Assembly: GCA_902793375.1 (NCBI GenBank)
Contig: CADBDE010000002.1
Location: 79,810 to 133,163 of the forward strand
DNA: 53,354 nucleotides
Source: an uncultured Erysipelotrichaceae bacterium
Lineage (GTDB): Bacteria > Bacillota_I > Bacilli_A > RF39 > UBA660
Direction: 5' to 3'
This document shows positions 42,643-51,540 of this stretch, piece by piece. The stretch's first letter is position 1, and each line of letters starts with the position of its first letter. Below the pieces are notes generated by a model that saw only the letters and a program-made list of their open reading frames with translations, searched no databases and was not told where the DNA came from. The translations under genes were made by a program, and so were the position numbers.

Positions 42643-43905
42643 ATGGAATTCGTTGAAAATATTGAAAAAAATAAATATGAAAAGTTTGTTGAAAATCATA
42701 AAACTAAATCACACTTCTTACAAAGTTATGATTGGGGAACTTTTTCAAAAGAAAATAAAAATGTTACACCATACTATGTTGGTCTTGTTGATGACAAAAA
42801 TAAATTAGTTGCAACAGCTCTTTTATTACAAAGAAAACTGTATTTAGGATATTCATATTATTATTCTCCTAGAGGATTTGTTTGTGATTATGATAATAAA
42901 GATGTTATTAAAGAATTAACTAATGGTATTAAAGAATTTGCTAAAAAGAAAAAAGCTTTATTCTTAAAAATAGATCCAGATATTAAACTTCAAAATCTTG
43001 ATATAGATGGTAATAAAATAGAAGAAAATAATAACTATGAATTAGTTAATTATTTAAAAAGTCTTGGTTATAAACATCTTGGATATAATAAAGCATTTGA
43101 ACATAATCAACCTAGATATACTTTTAGATTAGACTTAACACAAGGATTAGAAAGTATTAAAAATAATTTTCATTCTACTACAAAAAAAGTAATCAATAAA
43201 GGTAATCCTTATGAATTAGAAGTATTTAAAAATGATGAAAAATATATTGATGATTTTTATAAAACAATGGAAGATACTGCTAATAGAGAAAATATTTCAA
43301 TTTATTCAAAAGAATATTATTTAAATTTTTATAAAGATTTACACAAAAACAATCATAGCGATATTTATATTGTTTATTTAAATAAAAAGAAAACATTAAA
43401 TATTTTAAATAAGAATTTAAAAGATATGAAAACAAATCAAGAAAACTTAACTAGTGAAAATAAGAAGAAAGAATTACAAAATCAAATAGATAAATTAGAA
43501 AAATTAATAAATGAAATAAAAGAAGTTAAAGAAGATAAAATTCCTCTTTCATCAATTATTACTGCAAAATATGGTGATAAAGTATGGACAATACATGGTG
43601 GAAATCATTCAATGTTAAGAAGTATGAATTCAAATTACTTAATATATTATGAAATTATTAAAGATGCTGTGGAAGAAGGATATAAGACAATTGATTTCTT
43701 TGGAACATCATATAATCCAACAAAAGATGATCCAGAATATGGAATATGGTTGTTTAAAAAGAGACTTGGCGGAGAATATACAGAGTTTATTGGTGAATTT
43801 GATTATATATTTAAAGGATTTACTTATAAATTATTTAATATGTTAGTTCCTATTCATAGAAAAATATCTAAAATAAAAAGTAAAAAGAAGAATAAGCAAA
43901 ATTAA
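42643..43905 (+). CDS. FemABX-family peptidyltransferase, copy 1
   Basis: A 420-residue protein from ATG 42643 with GGAGATGATTTA upstream. Two GNAT-like halves are split by a helical arm (~245-300: DMKTNQENLTSENKKKELQN), as in FemA/FemX/MurM. Conserved stretches include YYYSPRGFVCDY, FLKIDPDIKL and IDFFGTSYNPTKDDPEYG. It adds amino acids from aminoacyl-tRNA to the peptidoglycan stem peptide. A second family member lies convergent next to it. Confidence 0.9.
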   Translation: MEFVENIEKNKYEKFVENHKTKSHFLQSYDWGTFSKENKNVTPYYVGLVDDKNKLVATALLLQRKLYLGYSYYYSPRGFVCDYDNKDVIKELTNGIKEFAKKKKALFLKIDPDIKLQNLDIDGNKIEENNNYELVNYLKSLGYKHLGYNKAFEHNQPRYTFRLDLTQGLESIKNNFHSTTKKVINKGNPYELEVFKNDEKYIDDFYKTMEDTANRENISIYSKEYYLNFYKDLHKNNHSDIYIVYLNKKKTLNILNKNLKDMKTNQENLTSENKKKELQNQIDKLEKLINEIKEVKEDKIPLSSIITAKYGDKVWTIHGGNHSMLRSMNSNYLIYYEIIKDAVEEGYKTIDFFGTSYNPTKDDPEYGIWLFKKRLGGEYTEFIGEFDYIFKGFTYKLFNMLVPIHRKISKIKSKKKNKQN

Positions 43906-43919
43906 TGCTTATTTTTTTA
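43891..43919. terminator. Bidirectional terminator
   Basis: AATAAGCA (43891-43898) pairs with TGCTTATT (43906-43913) followed by TTTTT. It overlaps both convergent stops. Confidence 0.8.
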
Positions 43920-45162
43920 CTATTCTTTTTACTTTTCTTAAAAAATTAAATACTTTATAAGTAGTTCCTATTGGAAGAGTAAATTCTCCAATATATTCTA
44001 CTACATTACCATTAAAACCTTTTTTAAATTCATAAATACCATAATATTTATTTGATGAATTAAAGTCTCCTGCAATACCATAAAAGTTAGCATACTTAAA
44101 TCCCATATCTATTGCATCTTTTATATGTGCATCATATAGTGCATATTTAGGGTAAAACTTCTTGTATTGCGTTAAAGTACCACTGCTTAGTGAAATATAG
44201 TCAGTACCAGATTTCATCGAAATTAGGGCCCCTATATCAACTCCATTGGGGTGTTCTTTTAATAATTCTTTTGCATATTTTATTTCTTCATTATATTTAA
44301 TTATTAAATTATCTGATACTTCTTTTTTATTCAATAATTTACTGCCAACCATTCCAGTCTTCATTTTTTCTTCAATATCTTTGTTATTTTCTTTTTCATT
44401 TTTAAGTTTTTCTTCTGTTTTACTTAAATATAATTTTGGATCAATATATGCCATATATACTTTTATATTATTAGGCATATTTTCAAACATAGATTTATAG
44501 TAGTCATAACTCTTAGTATTAAATTGATCTCTTTCTGCAGTTTCTTTAAATATATCAGATAAACTTTTTATATCATCTACATTCCCTATTCTAATATGAA
44601 CTCCGTTGTTATATGTAGCTTCAACATTTTTTCTCGTAGATTTAATAAAATTACTTTTTAATTCTTCATAATCTCCTTTAAGTTCTAGTCTATAAACCCA
44701 TCTAACTTGCATTGTTTCAAAATAATTATTAAATCCAAAATGAATAAATCCTAAATCTTTTAAATTATTTATTACTTCATCATTTGCTTTATCATCAATT
44801 ATTTCACCATTTGATGATCTAATTCTATATATTATATTTGGATCTATTGTTAAACTCATTCCATTTTTTTTCTTAATATATTCTTTTATTTTATCCACAA
44901 AAAATGTTAATAATTCTTTATTGTTATAATCTATTAAGAATCCACGAGATGAATAAAATCTTTTTTTCTTCATAAACGTTCCAATAGAATACATTAAAGT
45001 TGCTGCAACTACTTTTTTATTTTCTTTTACACCAACAAGATAACATTTTATATTATTATTTTCTTTAAAATTTTTTAAATCAAGTGTTTGCATATATGAT
45101 TCTTGTTTGTGAGTACTCGCAAATTTTTCAAATTCTTTTTCAGTTAGTTCAACAAATTCCAT
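43909..45162 (-). CDS. FemABX-family peptidyltransferase, copy 2
   Basis: A 417-residue protein from ATG 45162 with AGGAGATGACATA upstream. It shares the two-domain plan and helical arm (LKNEKENNKDIEEKMKTGMV). It also has RFYSSRGFLIDY, LTIDPNIIYR and ANFYGIAGDFNSSNKYYGIY. The two copies are clearly related but diverged, so they probably add different residues of an interpeptide bridge. Cytoplasmic or membrane-associated. Confidence 0.9.
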   Translation of the reverse strand: MEFVELTEKEFEKFASTHKQESYMQTLDLKNFKENNNIKCYLVGVKENKKVVAATLMYSIGTFMKKKRFYSSRGFLIDYNNKELLTFFVDKIKEYIKKKNGMSLTIDPNIIYRIRSSNGEIIDDKANDEVINNLKDLGFIHFGFNNYFETMQVRWVYRLELKGDYEELKSNFIKSTRKNVEATYNNGVHIRIGNVDDIKSLSDIFKETAERDQFNTKSYDYYKSMFENMPNNIKVYMAYIDPKLYLSKTEEKLKNEKENNKDIEEKMKTGMVGSKLLNKKEVSDNLIIKYNEEIKYAKELLKEHPNGVDIGALISMKSGTDYISLSSGTLTQYKKFYPKYALYDAHIKDAIDMGFKYANFYGIAGDFNSSNKYYGIYEFKKGFNGNVVEYIGEFTLPIGTTYKVFNFLRKVKRIVKK

Positions 45163-45219
45163 TATGTCATCTCCTATATATAGATTATATCATAAAAATA
45201 GGAATTACTTATATAATTC

Positions 45220-46338
45220 CTATTCTTCTATTCTTTCTGTAAGTGTCAACTCAGCTGTTTTTTCTTTTGTTCCTCTAATATAAGTTATTTTTATTTCGTC
45301 TCCAGCTTTATGTTTGTATAGTAAGTATTTTAGGTGAGCTACATTTTTTACTCTATCATTATCAATTTTAATGATAACATCGCCAGCCTTCAATCCTGCA
45401 GCGTCTGCAGCACTTCCCTTTGTAGTATCAACAACTACTATACCATCAGTTATAGAGCTATCCAATTCTATTTGATATCTTGAAAGTACTAATGTATCAG
45501 TTACATTTGCATAAGAAATGCCTAAGAAAGGTCTTTCTATCTCTTTACCTTTTTCTAATTCATCAATATGTTTCATAACATCATCAATTTTAATTGCGAA
45601 GCCCATACCTTCTATACTATTATTAACAAATTTAAGTGATGTTATTCCAATTACTTCACCATTAACATTTACTAGTGCTCCTCCACTATTTCCTGGGTTA
45701 ATAGAAGCATCAATTTGTATAACGTCTTGTACCCAATCATTTTTAGAATCAACAGAAACTGTAACTTTTCTATCTAATCCTGATACATATCCACCAGTTA
45801 CCGTATTATAGTATTCTTCATCAACTGGTGTACCTATTGCAACAACAGTATCACCTATTTCAACTTCTTCAGAAGATCCTATTTTTGCTATTGATATAAC
45901 TTTATCCTTTGATATTCTTAATACTGCAACATCTAAATATTTGTCTCCTCCAAGATATTCAGCATCTATTTCTTCATTACTAGCATTTACTATACTAAGA
46001 GAAGTTGATTTATCTACAACATGTTGATTCGTAAGAACATATCCATAATTATCATCTACCTTATATATGAATCCACTACCTGATCCATTGTATTGTCCAT
46101 TTTTATAATTTTTAACCATTACAACTGAATCATATACTTTTTTAACAGTTTCTTTAATTCCACCATTTTCTACAACCATTGTCCCACTCATACAATTAGA
46201 ACAACTATTATATACTTTTGATTCTTCATTACCGTTAACTAATTTATTACTATTATTAAAAAATAATAAATAAGTAAGTTCTCCTCCGGCAATAAATGAA
46301 AGTAATACTGTAATAGTTATTAATATTCTATTCTTCAT
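45220..46338 (-). CDS. HtrA/DegP-type serine protease
   Basis: A 372-residue protein. The anchor ILITITVLLSFIAGGELTYL precedes a trypsin-like domain with His106 (YVLTNQHVVD), Asp136 (KYLDVAVLRI) and Ser218 (INPGNSGGAL), then a PDZ domain at ~275-365 (AADAAGLKAGDVIIKIDND). Surface quality-control protease. An additional CSNC pair lies in the linker. Its start overlaps the Abi_2 gene by 11 bp, so the two are co-expressed, an uncommon pairing. Confidence 0.95.
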   Translation of the reverse strand: MKNRILITITVLLSFIAGGELTYLLFFNNSNKLVNGNEESKVYNSCSNCMSGTMVVENGGIKETVKKVYDSVVMVKNYKNGQYNGSGSGFIYKVDDNYGYVLTNQHVVDKSTSLSIVNASNEEIDAEYLGGDKYLDVAVLRISKDKVISIAKIGSSEEVEIGDTVVAIGTPVDEEYYNTVTGGYVSGLDRKVTVSVDSKNDWVQDVIQIDASINPGNSGGALVNVNGEVIGITSLKFVNNSIEGMGFAIKIDDVMKHIDELEKGKEIERPFLGISYANVTDTLVLSRYQIELDSSITDGIVVVDTTKGSAADAAGLKAGDVIIKIDNDRVKNVAHLKYLLYKHKAGDEIKITYIRGTKEKTAELTLTERIEE

Positions 46339-47281
46339 TTACTGGCCTCTTTTCTATATTTGCAATTTCCTTCCAATTACTTGGAAATCCCATTCTTTCA
46401 AGTACAGAATCAATTGAAATTGTATGAAGATTAATCGATAAATTGTCAATTATTTTATCCAATTCTAAAATAAAATTCTTAACATCATCATTTGATAGTA
46501 TTTGCCTTAGAATTATAAGTAAAGCAAATAGATCATTTTTTCCTTTTGTATATTCTCCATCCTCTTTAGGAATTCCAAGCAAAATATGATAAACAGTATT
46601 ATTAATAGTTCTTTGAGTTTTGTTTTCATATAATATATCTTCATGTGCACATACATTTCTATAGTTAGCTAATATTGAAAAATAATTTGATAATTCATCA
46701 GTATCTATATTGTATACTCTTGAAATAGCTATTTTATCTTCATGTTTTAGTATAGTAAAAAACTCACTAATTATACCAAAAGATAATACTTTAACTAAAA
46801 CCCATAAAGGAATATAACCATAGTTATTTAAGTAATGCATAGTTGCACTATGTTGATATCCATTAACTCTAACCTGTCTTTTCATTTTTCTTATTAAATC
46901 ATTAACTTGTCTACTTTTTTCTGGCGACATATCGAAATTTGCAGGTTTTAAATAATCATTTTCTTTATAACCATATTTTTTTGATAATTGATATGAAAAA
47001 ATAGATTTAGCATTATTCTCAACAATTAACAAATTCTTAAATATTAGATTTCTAAATTGCCTATCAAATAAAAATATACTATATAATTCTTCAAATGTAG
47101 CACCCTTGATATACATTTTAGGATTATTTTTTTGCATAAGTAAATGCCTATATCCTGTTAAAAAGAAATAATTCTCCCTTAATAGAACATTCTTAGCATA
47201 TTCCTCATTATCAATAATTAACCCCTTATACCTAAATATTTCAATTTGTTCGTCGAGATTTTTAAATTGTTTATCTCTCAT
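46328..47281 (-). CDS. Abi_2 (AbiD/F-like) HEPN protein
   Basis: About 317 residues from ATG 47279-47281 with GGTGAT upstream. The start KNLDEQIEIFRYKGLIIDNE and NYFFLTGYRHLL match the Abi_2 family. The HEPN RNase motif Rx4H is present as RNVCAHEDILYE near residue 228. Such proteins stop phage growth by cutting RNA or otherwise poisoning the infected cell. It is the first gene of a two-gene unit with the HtrA protease. No obvious antitoxin is adjacent. Confidence 0.9.
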   Translation of the reverse strand: MRDKQFKNLDEQIEIFRYKGLIIDNEEYAKNVLLRENYFFLTGYRHLLMQKNNPKMYIKGATFEELYSIFLFDRQFRNLIFKNLLIVENNAKSIFSYQLSKKYGYKENDYLKPANFDMSPEKSRQVNDLIRKMKRQVRVNGYQHSATMHYLNNYGYIPLWVLVKVLSFGIISEFFTILKHEDKIAISRVYNIDTDELSNYFSILANYRNVCAHEDILYENKTQRTINNTVYHILLGIPKEDGEYTKGKNDLFALLIILRQILSNDDVKNFILELDKIIDNLSINLHTISIDSVLERMGFPSNWKEIANIEKRPVNEE

Positions 47282-47368
47282 TAGTATCACCATAATAAGT
47301 ATACCATAATAGTAATATTTAATGATGAAAAATATGTGAAAAAAATAATATTTTTATTAAAAAATTAA

Positions 47369-47392
47369 AACAAGACTATTACTAGCCTTGTT
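47369..47392 (-). terminator. Terminator of the Lys-rich membrane protein gene
   Basis: AACAAG and CTA (47369-47378) pair with TAG and CTTGTT (47383-47392) with a 1-nt internal mismatch, then a T-run on the minus strand. It overlaps the stop. Confidence 0.7.
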
Positions 47393-48872
47393 TTCTTTTT
47401 AATCCATTTATTAAATCTATTGTTATTTCTTTCGTATCATCTATTTTAGTAACAAGATCTTTTTTAATAACAATCGTAGGTCTAATATAATAAGACTTTG
47501 TTGGGCTTGTTAGAATAAATGTTCCACGAGATGTTACAACAAAAACTTTATCGTTTTGCTCTGATAATATCCACCATTGTTGAATATAAACACCTGCAAG
47601 CCAATTATCTTGATTCCACTCATCTCCATAGTTCATTCTTTCTCTTATCTTAACATATTCCTTAGAAGTTAATATGCTCATTTCTTCAATTTCTCCAACT
47701 CCTGGTTCATATCTTTTTTTGTATGAATCACTTAATAAGTTAGCAACAGAATTTTCAATAGAAGAATCATATTGTGCTTTACCAGTACTATTATATGGTA
47801 CAACATCTCCTGAATCGATAACTCCATTATTATCAACATCTACAACATGATTAGCAAGCAATTTTATAGTATCCTCGCTAGAATCAGAATCAACAATAAC
47901 ACGCCATGTTGTGTTATCATTTAATATAACACTATCACCTATTCTAAAAGATTCATATACTGCCAATTTTTTTCTAACATAATCATTATATTTAATCAAA
48001 GAGTATACTGTCACAGTAATAATTATACCTATAATTAAAAGTATTATAAAGGTTTTCTTTATACTCTCTTTACTCTTCTTCTTTCTTTCTTCTAATTCCC
48101 TTTCATCAATTGATTCAAAAATAGAACTTCTTATTTTTCCTTTAAAAGTCTTTGGAATTTCCTCTTTACTCTTTATTACTTTATTATTTTTAGTATTAAT
48201 TGTTTTCCATTCTTTTGGAAACTCTATTTTACTTTTTTTCTTTTTTAATTCTTTTAGTTTTTGCTTATCTTTTCTCTTCTTTTCTTTAAGGCGATTTTTT
48301 TCTTCCTTTTCCTTTTGTTTTTTTTCTTTCTTCTTTTTTCTTTTTTCTTCTCTAATCTTTATTCTATCTAACTTTTTCTGTTCTTTTAAAGATACTAACT
48401 CTTTTGAAGTATCATCTTTTTCTTCTTTTTCAACCTTTATAATATTATTAGGAATAGTCGTTTTTTCATTAATAAGTAACTCGTCAATACCTACTAATTC
48501 TTTTTCATCAATATTATGCTTTGGTTCTTCCTTTTTCTTATCATTTTTTAGTTTTCTTTTTATATTATTTGGTGCTTTAACAATTCTAGTTTTTTTCTCT
48601 TTTAGTGTTTTAGTATCTTTTTTCTCAGGCTTTATTTCTTTATCATTAATTAATAAATTCTTTTCTTCTATAACTACTTCATTATTTATTGAAGTTTTAG
48701 GCTTCTTCTTAACAGTAGAGGATTTAGTAGTTGTTTTGGTTGTTGTTTTTTTCCCTTTTATAGAAGCTTTGGCTAATGTTTGTTTAGCAACTTTTTTATT
48801 TTTTATACTAATAGTTTTAGTACTTCTTGTAGCTGATGTTGTTTTAGTCTTTTTTTCTTTTTCCTCTGCCAT
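47382..48872 (-). CDS. Lys/Glu-rich membrane protein with DUF6273-like surface domain
   Basis: A 496-residue protein. The first ~265 residues are a low-complexity Lys/Thr/Glu region (KKTTTKTTTKSSTVKKKPKT, then KKKEKKQKEKEEKN) that is probably cytoplasmic. One span (FIILLIIGIIITVTVYSLIK) and a ~185-residue surface domain follow, with RIGDSVILNDNTTWRVIVDS, GDEWNQDNWLAGVYIQQWWI and a final YYIRPTIVIKKDL. The W-x-V and R-P-x-I-V-I signature is shared with the C-terminal domain of the prepilin at 51541-52743. This resembles DUF6273. The basic tail may bind RNA or DNA. Function unknown. Confidence 0.7.
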   Translation of the reverse strand: MAEEKEKKTKTTSATRSTKTISIKNKKVAKQTLAKASIKGKKTTTKTTTKSSTVKKKPKTSINNEVVIEEKNLLINDKEIKPEKKDTKTLKEKKTRIVKAPNNIKRKLKNDKKKEEPKHNIDEKELVGIDELLINEKTTIPNNIIKVEKEEKDDTSKELVSLKEQKKLDRIKIREEKRKKKKEKKQKEKEEKNRLKEKKRKDKQKLKELKKKKSKIEFPKEWKTINTKNNKVIKSKEEIPKTFKGKIRSSIFESIDERELEERKKKSKESIKKTFIILLIIGIIITVTVYSLIKYNDYVRKKLAVYESFRIGDSVILNDNTTWRVIVDSDSSEDTIKLLANHVVDVDNNGVIDSGDVVPYNSTGKAQYDSSIENSVANLLSDSYKKRYEPGVGEIEEMSILTSKEYVKIRERMNYGDEWNQDNWLAGVYIQQWWILSEQNDKVFVVTSRGTFILTSPTKSYYIRPTIVIKKDLVTKIDDTKEITIDLINGLKRKQG

Positions 48873-48908
48873 TAAGACACCTCCTTCTCTATCAATTTAG
48901 TATATTTT

Positions 48909-49913
48909 TTACGATAATTTAACACTAGATCTAGCGTTAAGTGATGAGTCTGCAGTTATACCTTTTTTATATGCATAGTACGCAGCTGCACCAATCATTG
49001 AAGCATTATCTGTGCAGTATTTAAGTTCTGGATAACTACATTCTATTTTATTATTCTCACATTCTTTTTTCAAATTTTCTCTAATACCACTATTTGCTGC
49101 CACTCCTCCAGCAATTATTAGTCTATTTACATTCTTATCTTTTAGTGCTTTTATTGTTTTCTTTGTTATTGTCTCAACAACAACATCTTGAAACGATTTA
49201 GCTAGATTTTCCTTATTTAACTTTATTCCTTTTTGATCATAGTTATGTGCTAAATTTATAACAGCACTTTTTAATCCACTAAAACTGAAATTGTAGCTAT
49301 CATCATTCAAAGGAATTGGTAAATTATATTCATGGATTCCAATTTTAGCCATTTTATCTATAACTGGTCCTCCAGGATATCCAACACCTATAACTCTTGC
49401 TACTTTATCATAACTTTCTCCAACTGCATCATCAAGAGTTTCACCAAGTTTTTCAAACTCATATTCATCTTTCATATATACAAGTTCAGTATGTCCTCCA
49501 CTTACAACAAGTGCTATTAATGGATATTCCATTTTTTTACATAAATTATTTGCATAAATATGACCTGCAATATGATGTACTGGAATAAGTGGTTTATTAT
49601 AGATAAATGCAAGTGTTTTTGCAGCCTCCACTCCAACAAGAAGTGATCCAATTAAACCTGGACCATAAGTTATTGCAATAGCATCTATATTATCCATAGT
49701 AAAATTTGCTTTTTTTAAGCATTCCTCTATAACCATTGTAATATTTTTTAAATGATGCCTACTTGCAATTTCTGGAACTACTCCACCAAAATTAGTATGT
49801 ATATCTATTTGAGATAGTATTACAGTTGAAACATCAACACAACCATTTTTAACTATAGAGCAACTTGTTTCGTCACAACTACTTTCTATTGCAAGAATAT
49901 ACATATCCTTCAT
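48909..49913 (-). CDS. tsaD: tRNA N6-threonylcarbamoyladenosine transferase TsaD
   Basis: A 334-residue ASKHA-fold protein with ILAIESSCDETSCSIV at the start, the metal-binding HHIAGHIYAN near 110, VSGGHTELVY near 132 and AGGVAANSGIRENL near 270. It transfers the threonylcarbamoyl group to A37 of ANN-decoding tRNAs with TsaB and TsaE, whose genes lie just upstream in the same run. It starts at 49913 next to the rimI stop, so it is coupled. Full-length and intact. Confidence 0.97.
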   Translation of the reverse strand: MKDMYILAIESSCDETSCSIVKNGCVDVSTVILSQIDIHTNFGGVVPEIASRHHLKNITMVIEECLKKANFTMDNIDAIAITYGPGLIGSLLVGVEAAKTLAFIYNKPLIPVHHIAGHIYANNLCKKMEYPLIALVVSGGHTELVYMKDEYEFEKLGETLDDAVGESYDKVARVIGVGYPGGPVIDKMAKIGIHEYNLPIPLNDDSYNFSFSGLKSAVINLAHNYDQKGIKLNKENLAKSFQDVVVETITKKTIKALKDKNVNRLIIAGGVAANSGIRENLKKECENNKIECSYPELKYCTDNASMIGAAAYYAYKKGITADSSLNARSSVKLS

Positions 49914-50354
49914 CTACATCATCTTTCTTTCCATCAAATAAGCATCTTCATTATCATAATAATTCTTTCTTATTGCTACTACTTTAAAATCATATTTTTC
50001 ATATAGCTTAATTGCATACACGTTTTTTTTATTTACTTCTAAAGTAATATTATCTATTTTTTTATCATTGCCAATTTTAATTAAATATTCTAGTAACAAT
50101 GAACCTATTTTTTTATTTCTATACACCTCTAAAACTTCAATATAAGAAATCTCAAATCTCTCATATAAGTCATAATAATTAACTACTCCTATTATATTAC
50201 TTTTTTCCATATAAATAAAGTATTTAGTGAATGCATTTTGCTTAAAATCACTAAAAATACTATTTTTAGAAAAAAAAGTTGGAAAATTGTTTTCAACTTT
50301 TTCTATTAATTTAACATCATCAATACTTAATTCTTTAATCATTTTCCTTTTCAC
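49914..50354 (-). CDS. rimI: GNAT acetyltransferase RimI
   Basis: A 146-residue GNAT. The acetyl-CoA loop RNKKIGSLLLEYL lies near 80-92, and TLEVNKKNVYAIKLYEKYDF near 100-120 is typical of RimI, which acetylates the N-terminus of ribosomal protein S18. It sits between tsaB and tsaD, as in many Firmicutes, and overlaps tsaB by 20 bp. Motif placement and context both support it; the exact substrate is inferred. Confidence 0.88.
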   Translation of the reverse strand: MKRKMIKELSIDDVKLIEKVENNFPTFFSKNSIFSDFKQNAFTKYFIYMEKSNIIGVVNYYDLYERFEISYIEVLEVYRNKKIGSLLLEYLIKIGNDKKIDNITLEVNKKNVYAIKLYEKYDFKVVAIRKNYYDNEDAYLMERKMM

Positions 50355-50985
50355 TCATCTTTTTTTCTTCTGCTTCAGTCATCTTTAAATAATTAGCATC
50401 AATAGAATGTGGGTTCACTGAATCTCTATCTTTAACCAAACTAACTATTTTTTCTATTTTAGGATCATATGGCTGTACATCATACTTAACATCAAGAACA
50501 TCATTTGTTACAAAACCGATTTTACCAATCATTGAATCCAATACTGCATTTAAAGTGTCATTAGAAACATACTTTTCATCCATGATAAAACTATTATTTT
50601 TTACATCATATATAGAAGTATATAAACAGCCTCGTCTTGCATCAATTGCTGGTACAGCATAATCATAATCGCCATCAATTGATATGGCCATAGCTTCTAA
50701 ACTAGAAATAGGTATTATTGGTATATTCTTAGCCCATGCAAAAGTTTTTGCAATAGTTAATCCAATTCTAATACCCGTAAAAGACCCTGGTCCATTTACA
50801 ACTATAATTTTACCTATATCGTCAGGTTGTATTCCCTTAACACTAAACATTTCTTCAATTCTAGGTAAAGTATACTCTGATAAGTTATTACCTAATTCTT
50901 CTTTTATTTCAGCTATAACAGAATCATTTTCAATTATTGCTGTATATAAAAAACTAGATGTAGTATCTAGATATAACGTTATCAT
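50335..50985 (-). CDS. tsaB: t6A pathway protein TsaB
   Basis: A 216-residue protein. The opening LYLDTTSSFLYTAIIENDSV and VVNGPGSFTGIRIGLTIAKT near 65-85 are TsaB signatures (degenerate ASKHA fold, partner of TsaD). The C-terminus is shortened to a charged tail (EAEEKKMSEKEND). It overlaps tsaE by 4 bp and rimI by 20 bp. It acts in the cytoplasm in the TsaBDE complex. Confidence 0.93.
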   Translation of the reverse strand: MITLYLDTTSSFLYTAIIENDSVIAEIKEELGNNLSEYTLPRIEEMFSVKGIQPDDIGKIIVVNGPGSFTGIRIGLTIAKTFAWAKNIPIIPISSLEAMAISIDGDYDYAVPAIDARRGCLYTSIYDVKNNSFIMDEKYVSNDTLNAVLDSMIGKIGFVTNDVLDVKYDVQPYDPKIEKIVSLVKDRDSVNPHSIDANYLKMTEAEEKKMSEKEND

Positions 50986-51434
50986 AAAACAGCCTCACAG
51001 ATTTCTTCATATTGTTGTCCGTGTGGATAAAAGATTAATGTTCTAGTTTCTTCATCTATTATTTTTATTCTTATATCAAGTCTTTCTTCTGGTAGATAAT
51101 CTCTTATCATATCAGCCCATTCAATAATAACCACTCCACCTTTTTTAAAGTAATCTTCAAGACCAATACCATCAACTTTACCATCAAGACGATATACGTC
51201 CATATGATATAAAGGCATTTCACCATTAAGATATTCTTTAATAATGTTAAAAGTAGGAGAAGTAATATTCTCTTCTATTCCTAGAGCTTGAGCAAATCCC
51301 TTTGTGAAAATTGTTTTACCACTTCCAAGATCTCCTTCAAGACAAATAATCATATTTTCAAATTTTTCTGACTCAAGATTCTGTGCTATTTCAATTGTTT
51401 CTCTTTCGTCATGAGTTGTAATTCTATAATCCAT
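50982..51434 (-). CDS. tsaE: t6A pathway ATPase TsaE
   Basis: A 150-residue protein from ATG 51432-51434 with GGTGATATT upstream; the longer frame from 51479 is not supported. Walker A is CLEGDLGSGKTIFTKG near 34, and SPTFNIIKEY and VVIIEWADMI are conserved. P-loop ATPase that recycles the TsaBD complex. First gene of the tsaE-tsaB-rimI-tsaD operon. Confidence 0.95.
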   Translation of the reverse strand: MDYRITTHDERETIEIAQNLESEKFENMIICLEGDLGSGKTIFTKGFAQALGIEENITSPTFNIIKEYLNGEMPLYHMDVYRLDGKVDGIGLEDYFKKGGVVIIEWADMIRDYLPEERLDIRIKIIDEETRTLIFYPHGQQYEEICEAVL

Positions 51435-51521
51435 AATATCACCAAAATTATTATAGCAAATATAAATATATTCGCTCAATAGTTTTGTATATTTTTACAC
51501 ATTTAAAATGTAAAATAAAAA

Positions 51522-51540
51522 AGCATGAATTACTCATACT
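51522..51540 (-). terminator. Terminator of the prepilin gene
   Basis: GCATGA (51523-51528) pairs with TCATAC (51534-51539) with one G-U pair, and the minus strand continues TTTTTT. The stem is short. Confidence 0.55.
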
